DNA of 52,974 nt from a virus. The translations under genes and the position numbers were made by a program. The stretch is taken from the IMG/VR virus record IMGVR_UViG_3300048837_000214, positions 1 through 52,974 of that record; one strand, 5' to 3'. The notes below the pieces were generated by a model. That model saw only the letters and a list, made by a program, of their open reading frames with translations. It had not been told where the DNA came from and did not search any database. Below, one piece after another: positions 49,016 through 52,974 of the stretch. Numbering within the stretch: the first letter of the stretch is position 1; each line of letters starts with the position of its first letter.

Positions 49016-49057
49016 CCAGAAGCAGCCAGACGGCGCAGAGCGCTGAGAGGAGAGGAA

Positions 49058-49102
49058 ATGTTGACCGATGGATCGCTGGTCTACAACCTGAAACTGACGT
49101 AA
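49058..49102 (+). CDS. 14-residue leader peptide
   Basis: The peptide MLTDGSLVYNLKLT has a strong ribosome site (AGAGGAGAGG) immediately before the ATG at 49058, ending in TAA at 49102. Two hairpins follow before the next gene, and a ten-base sequence GGCGACAGCC occurs within the first hairpin (49115-49124) and again just before the next ribosome site (49158-49167). The layout recalls attenuation leaders, but no run of regulatory codons is seen. Confidence 0.55.
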   Translation: MLTDGSLVYNLKLT

Positions 49103-49106
49103 CCCC

Positions 49107-49153
49107 GGCGGGCTGGCGACAGCCCCGCCCGTCCTGGCCTTCGCAGAGGCCGG
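49107..49153 (+). promoter_or_regulatory. Two hairpins between leader peptide and next gene
   Basis: Hairpin 1: GGCGGGCT (49107-49114) with AGCCCCGCC (49121-49129), one bulge. Hairpin 2: CTGGCCT (49134-49140) with AGGCCGG (49147-49153), one wobble, loop TCGCAG. No T-tract follows either, so they are more likely to affect translation or RNA stability than to terminate. Confidence 0.5.
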
Positions 49154-49183
49154 AATAGGCGACAGCCGAGAGAGGAGAGAGAT

Positions 49184-49375
49184 ATGAGTACCGCACCATG
49201 GGATCAGCCGACAAACGGCACAACCGTAACGATTTGGGAGAGCGAATATTGCCCACTGCCAGCGGGCGCGACAATCCACCACTCTGCGCCAGTCTCTCGC
49301 AGGATCAACGGAGTAGGTGATGTTGGGGTCCGGTTGCTAATCTCGTGGCCGAATCCAGACTACCGCCCACAGTAA
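49184..49375 (+). CDS. Small plus-strand protein, unknown
   Basis: This encodes 63 residues (MSTAPWDQPTNGTTVTIWES start), with AGAGGAGAG before the ATG. It is beta-prone and rich in Pro and Gly, with one Cys. It is one of only three plus-strand frames, located between early and late minus-strand blocks. A 6-base-pair hairpin (CCGCCC/GGGCGG, 49377-49392) follows the stop. No family recognised. Confidence 0.6.
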   Translation: MSTAPWDQPTNGTTVTIWESEYCPLPAGATIHHSAPVSRRINGVGDVGVRLLISWPNPDYRPQ

Positions 49376-49477
49376 ACCGCCCCTCCGGGCGGACCTGTGC
49401 CAGTGGTGGCCGGCAGAGGCCGTCCCCGGCCCCCCGCTGTTCGCAGACGGCGGAGGGCTGGAGATCAGATAGTGCGG

Positions 49478-50208
49478 CTCGTCCAGACGGGCGGGCCGCG
49501 TCAGTGTATCTAGGCTCGTCCATTGTGGCTCGTCCAGTGGATGTGATGCCTCGTCCATTACCTCGCCTCGTCCATTGAGAGGCTGGGCGAACGCGTAGCC
49601 GTGTCCATTGGGCGCAGAAAGGATTGACATGAAGAGAAAACCTATGCCCCGCGCCAGCCGCGGGCGACTCGGCGGCCTGGCGCGATCCGCGAACCTGTCG
49701 CCAGCAGAACGCAGGGAGGGAGCTTCGGCCGCGGCCAGGTCGCGCTGGGCTGACGTGACTCCGGAGCAGCGGGCGGAGATCACCCGCAAGATGGTCGAGG
49801 GCCGGAAGCGCTGGATCGAGGCGAAGGCGGCGGCGAAGGCGCAGGCAGCGGAGGCCCAGACAGGCTGAAGCCGGCCTCGTCCATCAGACGTCGGGCAGCC
49901 TCGTCCATTGATGCGCCGAGGTGATCGCCTCGTCCATCACCCTGCCTCGTCCAGTGGCTTGCCTCGTCCATCGGCCTCCAACTCGCGGATCTTGCGCTCC
50001 CACCACGTCAGGCCGTCGGCCTCGACCATGCCGCCCTGAAGCGTGATGGGCTTGGAGTTGCCGTCCTCATCCGTGGATGTGAACTCAATCTCTATCGGTC
50101 GGTCAATGTGCGTCAAGTCGAGGCCGTCCACCGGCTCAAGTTTGAACTCCACATTGATCGGCCCCGGCTGCTCATAGCCGCGCGTCGTCGGGTTGCCTGT
50201 CTCGTCCA
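49478..50208. repeat. Eleven dispersed CTCGTCCA repeats
   Basis: Exact copies begin at 49478, 49515, 49529, 49550, 49567, 49876, 49900, 49929, 49946, 49963 and 50201, all in the same orientation, most inside GCCTCGTCCAT. On the minus strand eight of them read ATGGACGAG, that is Met-Asp-Glu, and the last is the start codon of the gene at 49937-50209. They cluster on either side of the plus-strand gene at 49629-49868. Confidence 0.9.
49629..49868 (+). CDS. Basic Ala-rich plus-strand protein
   Basis: This encodes 79 residues starting MKRKPMPRASRGRLGGLARS, with AAAGGATT before ATG 49629. It is Arg/Lys/Ala-rich with helical segments (SPAERREGASAAARSRWADV, ITRKMVEGRKRWIEAKAAA). Two copies of an R-W-type helix suggest a small nucleic-acid-binding protein. 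It sits between two clusters of the CTCGTCCA repeat. Confidence 0.6.
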   Translation: MKRKPMPRASRGRLGGLARSANLSPAERREGASAAARSRWADVTPEQRAEITRKMVEGRKRWIEAKAAAKAQAAEAQTG

Positions 50209-50209
50209 T
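49937..50209 (-). CDS. Small early protein starting at a repeat copy
   Basis: This encodes 90 residues (MDETGNPTTRGYEQPGPINV start). The start codon is part of the repeat ATGGACGAG. The middle is beta-rich and acidic (EFKLEPVDGLDLTHIDRPIE), and the end (GKPLDEAG) is itself made of two further repeat copies. It is the last gene of the early minus-strand block. ATG overlaps the upstream stop (TAATG). Function unknown. Confidence 0.65.
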   Translation of the reverse strand: MDETGNPTTRGYEQPGPINVEFKLEPVDGLDLTHIDRPIEIEFTSTDEDGNSKPITLQGGMVEADGLTWWERKIRELEADGRGKPLDEAG

Positions 50210-50469
50210 TAGATCTCACTTCCTCGCGCGCCCACCAGTGCGTACACCGGCCCAGTCGGCAAGTCCTGCGTGATACAGTAGCCCGTCCGCTCCAGGTGGA
50301 TCAAACCCGTCAGCCGCTCGATGACCACGCAGGCCTTGAGGTGCCCGCGTCTCCCGCGGACAGGCTTCAGGCGCCGTAATGTGACCAGTTTCTCGGCCTC
50401 GTCCGACGGCAGCCGCTGGATCATTTGGGCCTTGCCCTCGATGCAGATGTAGACAGGGACCTTAGACAT
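50209..50469 (-). CDS. Small basic early protein
   Basis: This encodes 86 residues (MSKVPVYICIEGKAQMIQRL start). Basic and beta-rich, with KLVTLRRLKPVRGRRGHLKA and an interior VVIERLTGLIHLERTGY. GGAGGG before the ATG. Unknown function. A hairpin with 11-base arms lies upstream. Confidence 0.6.
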   Translation of the reverse strand: MSKVPVYICIEGKAQMIQRLPSDEAEKLVTLRRLKPVRGRRGHLKACVVIERLTGLIHLERTGYCITQDLPTGPVYALVGARGSEI

Positions 50470-50487
50470 CAGCCCTCCGCTCGCAGA

Positions 50488-50535
50488 ACGACCGGCAGTG
50501 GTGCCCCAGATGAGATAGGCGCGGCTGCCGGTCGT
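50488..50535. promoter_or_regulatory. 11-bp inverted repeat upstream of 50209-50469
   Basis: ACGACCGGCAG (50488-50498) and CTGCCGGTCGT (50525-50535) are perfect complements 26 bases apart, in the 142-base gap between two early genes. Operator or leader RNA stem. No promoter hexamers are obvious next to it. Confidence 0.5.
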
Positions 50536-50611
50536 GGTGTCTGGTTATGCCGGCATCCTACACCGAATCCGCCGGCGAAACAAGAGGGTATGGAAATGTT
50601 GTGGCGCGGGG

Positions 50612-50830
50612 TCATGCGCCCCTCCGGATCAGGGTGGCGTGGAGGCACCATTTGCCCCAGTAACGCAAATCGCACTCATCGTCATACCTATACCCGTGGT
50701 TAGTGGTGGAGTGATAGACGATGGTCCCTGAAATCTTGCGTATCGCCCGCAGCACCCCCCGCGCCCACACGTCCCCCGGCTTCGGGTTATTGCGGGCGTC
50801 CCGGATCTCGGCGGGGGTGAAGTCAGGCAT
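50612..50830 (-). CDS. Small early protein, unknown
   Basis: This encodes 72 residues (MPDFTPAEIRDARNNPKPGDVW start). It overlaps the previous gene by eight bases (ATGCCTGA), and its N-terminus resembles that gene's MPD start. DECDLRYWGKWCLHATLIRR near the end. Start chosen by overlap. No family recognised. Confidence 0.6.
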   Translation of the reverse strand: MPDFTPAEIRDARNNPKPGDVWARGVLRAIRKISGTIVYHSTTNHGYRYDDECDLRYWGKWCLHATLIRRGA

Positions 50831-51077
50831 TGTCGCCCTCCTCGCAATCCCCGCAAACCCACGGCCCAATACGCCGCCCTGGAAAGTACCCGACCTCGCC
50901 GCATTTCTCGCAACGCTTCCGGTATGCGGGTTGGCACTCGCTTCCCAAATCCCCACAAGGAGCCAAGTCATTCACATCGCACCCGCACTCGCTATCTGGG
51001 TGGCACAAGCCATCCGCGCCCATTTCCACTAGCGCCTTGCGCACGATGGATTCGACCGTGATGATTTGGTCAGGCAT
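50823..51077 (-). CDS. Cys-rich zinc-binding early protein
   Basis: This encodes 84 residues (MPDQIITVESIVRKALVEMG start). About nine cysteines: LCHPDSECGCDVNDLAPCG, then CEKCGEVGYF and WVCGDC, enough for two zinc sites. Overlaps both neighbours by eight bases. Likely a small zinc-ribbon regulator. Confidence 0.65.
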   Translation of the reverse strand: MPDQIITVESIVRKALVEMGADGLCHPDSECGCDVNDLAPCGDLGSECQPAYRKRCEKCGEVGYFPGRRIGPWVCGDCEEGDNA

Positions 51078-52230
51078 TGCGGGCCTCCGGGAACTGCCGC
51101 ACTCGTAGGTCGTCGGGCCACTCAGTAGGGTCGCCACCCTTCTTGGTTGCCGGGTAGTCGTAAACTCCAAGGTCGCTACTCCAAAGAGCGCTAGTCAATC
51201 CTTCCGGCCAGTGATCCGAGGCGAATTCTGGGCGACTTCCGATCTGCTTCACGAAGCACGGCACGCCGGCCGCCGCGCACTGCTGCACTATCGACCTGAT
51301 CCACTCCAGCCGGCACGGCCTCGCCCCAGTCCCGGACTCGCCGCCGACTATGACCCAGTGCAGGTTTTGCGGCATCACGCCTGTCCCGTTACAAGGGCAA
51401 TCCTCTCTGTGGTAGTATGCACCGGGGCCGCACTCGTCAAGCCCGCCGCCAGTCCAATGCTCCGGCTTAAGCCAACAACTGAGATCCACCGGCCCCAACA
51501 GCGGCTCCACCGACAGGAACCGCACAGCCGCCGGCGTAGCCAGCAGGTGCGGTATCCGCTCGTCAGCCGTCGTCTGGTCCTCAACAGAGACGCCGAGCCA
51601 GACGTTCGGCAGGGGCCACAGTCGCCCATGCCGACCAGGTGCGCACCATGCGGAATTGCTATCCTGCCAGATGCGATCCGACAAATACCCCGCGTCCCTG
51701 CGGTCGTGCGCCCACTTGTAGGCCGAGTATGCAGCCTCGCGCTGAAACCACGGCGACCCCACAACCTCGCGCATTCTTTGCCCTCGCTTGGTAAGCACAA
51801 GAAACGTGTGCGGCCCCATGCCTCCGTAAAACCCGCGCTTCTGGTTGTACTTCTGGCCGAACAATGGGTTTTCGCCCTTTTCGTACGCCCCCGCGACGGC
51901 CATGATTCCAAACAGCGTGGCAATGTCTTCCCGCGAAACGCTGTCGTGGAACGTGTCGCTCATCGAGTTCACAAAGATCCGGCGCGGCTTCCTCCACCGC
52001 AGCGGCACGTCCAACTGGCTCTCGATCAACTCCACCTTGCCCGTCCAGCGCGGTCCCTGCGGCGTCATGATGGCGAAGGGTTCGCCCGTCGTGGGTGAGT
52101 TCAAACCGGGCAGACCACGCGCCGCCATGCGTTCGGCGTAGCAGTTCCGGCAACCTTCAGACACGCGCGAACAACCCCTAAGCGGGTTCCACGTCGCGTC
52201 GGTCCATGCGATCTCGGTTCGGTCACCCAC
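51070..52230 (-). CDS. Phage Gp37/Gp68 family protein (DUF5131)
   Basis: This encodes 386 residues. TEIAWTDATWNPLRGCSRVS followed by EGCRNCYAERMA is the Cys-rich signature of the phage Gp37/Gp68 family, which resembles a radical-SAM cluster site; then RIFVNSMSDTFHD and WLGVSVEDQTTADERIPHL are also typical. Activity of the family is not settled. The start is GTG at 52230 with AGGAGG upstream, overlapping the previous stop by eight bases. A second Cys cluster (DCPCNGTG) is in the C-terminal half. Confidence 0.8.
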   Translation of the reverse strand: MGDRTEIAWTDATWNPLRGCSRVSEGCRNCYAERMAARGLPGLNSPTTGEPFAIMTPQGPRWTGKVELIESQLDVPLRWRKPRRIFVNSMSDTFHDSVSREDIATLFGIMAVAGAYEKGENPLFGQKYNQKRGFYGGMGPHTFLVLTKRGQRMREVVGSPWFQREAAYSAYKWAHDRRDAGYLSDRIWQDSNSAWCAPGRHGRLWPLPNVWLGVSVEDQTTADERIPHLLATPAAVRFLSVEPLLGPVDLSCWLKPEHWTGGGLDECGPGAYYHREDCPCNGTGVMPQNLHWVIVGGESGTGARPCRLEWIRSIVQQCAAAGVPCFVKQIGSRPEFASDHWPEGLTSALWSSDLGVYDYPATKKGGDPTEWPDDLRVRQFPEARNA

Positions 52231-52612
52231 GGGCCACCTCCTCCCCCGCGAGGGCGGCGTGGCGGGCGAGGACTCTTATGCCGCTACAGGACGGGCATAC
52301 TGCGTCAAGGGGCGTCCCGGTCACCGGGCCTGTTGAGTAGCAGTCGCCAGGGATGTTATGATCCCCAATTACAAATTCCAACGCCTCCCGCGTCTCGCAC
52401 AGCGCGGTGCGGAGCCGGCCGTTCTCCTCCCGCGCCTCGATCAACTTGTTGCCTCGTTCTGCTGACTGCTCAGCGAGGCCCAAACACTTAGCCTTTAGTG
52501 CGTCCCGCTCGGCGGTGAGGGCGAGGAACTCGTCCCGGTATTGGTCGGCGCGAATCATGGGCACCGCCTTTGCCGCATCAAGCACTTCCATAAGTTCTTT
52601 GATGGCGCTCAT
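52223..52612 (-). CDS. Coiled-coil protein, unknown
   Basis: This encodes 129 residues. Residues 25-95 form an uninterrupted coiled coil (FLALTAERDALKAKCLGLAE, REENGRLRTALCETREALEF). The C-terminus has CPSCSGIRVL. ATGA overlap with the gene spanning the circle join fixes the start at 52612. Like that gene it is a small coiled-coil early protein. Confidence 0.65.
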   Translation of the reverse strand: MSAIKELMEVLDAAKAVPMIRADQYRDEFLALTAERDALKAKCLGLAEQSAERGNKLIEAREENGRLRTALCETREALEFVIGDHNIPGDCYSTGPVTGTPLDAVCPSCSGIRVLARHAALAGEEVARG

Positions 52613-52974
52613 CCCTTCACCTCCAGCGCTTTCTTGCGCAGCCATTCCTCGACACCGCCATGCGCCAATTCATAGCCACAGCAATCCGGACCATCGCGCA
52701 ACACGGCCCATGAGTCTGCGGCCTGATTCAACGCCTCCCGCCGCGCCTTCTCGCGGACGGCGGCGAGGATGGTGGATGGTATGTCGTGCTTGAGAGTCAA
52801 GTACGCCTCGACCATCTTTGAGTTCAACTCGCAGACCTGCTCGTGATCGTAGTTGGACGGGTTCAATTCTGGCGCGTCTTGTAGTGCGTCCCACACCGCT
52901 TCTTTCGTCGCCTCCAGTTCCGCACACCGCTCGTTCGCGGCGGCGAGCTCGGTTTCGAGGGCGGCGCGCTTCGC
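52609..52974 (-). CDS. Coiled-coil protein, C-terminal part (gene spans circle join)
   Basis: Continuation of the gene starting at 274. The 95 C-terminal residues (WDALQDAPELNPSNYDHEQV after the join) include helices and CCGYELAHGGVEEWLRKK near the end. The stop at 52609 overlaps the next start in ATGA. In linear view the frame has no start inside this segment other than GTG at 52896. Function unknown. Confidence 0.75.
   Translation of the reverse strand, partial: AKRAALETELAAANERCAELEATKEAVWDALQDAPELNPSNYDHEQVCELNSKMVEAYLTLKHDIPSTILAAVREKARREALNQAADSWAVLRDGPDCCGYELAHGGVEEWLRKKALEVKG
52848..52974. repeat. Terminal overlap, right copy (circular assembly)
   Basis: Identical to 1-127. See the left copy; removing one copy gives a circle of 52,847 bp. 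Confidence 0.9.

Larger units (their letters stand above)
48459..49057. other. Non-coding GC-rich region, likely cos and promoters
   Basis: No convincing gene lies here. Features include ACCGGCCGGT (48634-48643), inverted GCTCGAG/CTCGAGC (48694-48720), two C8 runs at 48747-48766, the minus-strand terminator at 48785-48810, and a T8 run near 48942. This gap between the early end and the late start is the most likely site of cos. The exact nick site cannot be read. Confidence 0.6.

Noticed and set aside
50469-50675. Minus-strand 68-residue frame
   Set aside because: Lies across the inverted repeat and the end of the neighbouring gene, with low-complexity Pro/Arg composition and no ribosome site.

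Overview
The window is a single tailed-phage genome of the long-tailed (siphovirus) type, closed into a circle by assembly. Bases 1-127 are repeated exactly at 52848-52974, and one reading frame runs unbroken across that join. The true unit is therefore about 52,847 bp, and the window ends are an arbitrary cut inside a gene. The head genes follow the lambda order: Nu1-like small terminase, gpA-like large terminase, gpW-like connector, gpB-like portal, S49 protease with a nested scaffold, decoration protein, major capsid. This implies cos-type packaging. DNA is GC-rich, and most starts have GGAGG-type ribosome sites and short stop/start overlaps. The host cannot be named from sequence. GC content and many Sec-type signal peptides suggest a GC-rich, probably Gram-negative host. 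I see no integrase, excisionase or CI-like repressor in what is a complete circle, so the phage is probably virulent or uses an unrecognised lysogeny system.

Nearly all genes are on the minus strand, so gene order is read from high to low coordinates. At 48425-44497 lie packaging, connector and portal genes, plus an unexpected beta-helix protein. At 44439-40232 are portal, protease/scaffold, decoration and capsid. At 40162-36810 are head-tail joining, tail terminator, tail tube and tail-chaperone-like genes. At 36813-30508 are tape measure, distal tail and tail hub. At 30506-27297 is a pectate-lyase-type tailspike. At 27287-25072 are an M15 peptidase (probable endolysin), small unknowns and an alpha/beta hydrolase.

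The stretch 25075-14342 is the oddest part. It holds three very large or repetitive fibre-like proteins and two smaller beta-rich proteins, every one beginning with a Sec-type signal peptide, plus a short signal-peptide ORF. Below it (14337-12413) are small membrane and coiled-coil proteins, a ribbon-helix-helix regulator with a palindromic site at its start, a tRNA-like fold, a DUF6948-like protein and a tiny Gly-X repeat protein.

From 12237 to 264 and on through the circle join to 49937 is the early region: a possible annealing protein, an SbcC/RecF-like ATPase, RusA resolvase, ASCH, DnaA-domain-IV-like and winged-helix proteins, an SNF2-type helicase overlapping an N4/N6 DNA methyltransferase, a C5-cytosine methyltransferase, a replication-initiator-like protein, a PAPS-reductase-like protein and a Gp37/Gp68 (DUF5131) protein. 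The only plus-strand genes form a small island at 49058-49868. It holds a 14-residue leader peptide, two hairpins and two short proteins, flanked by eleven copies of CTCGTCCA. A minus-strand terminator at 48785-48810 separates early from late genes, and a 0.6 kb GC-rich non-coding stretch upstream of the small terminase is the best place for cos.
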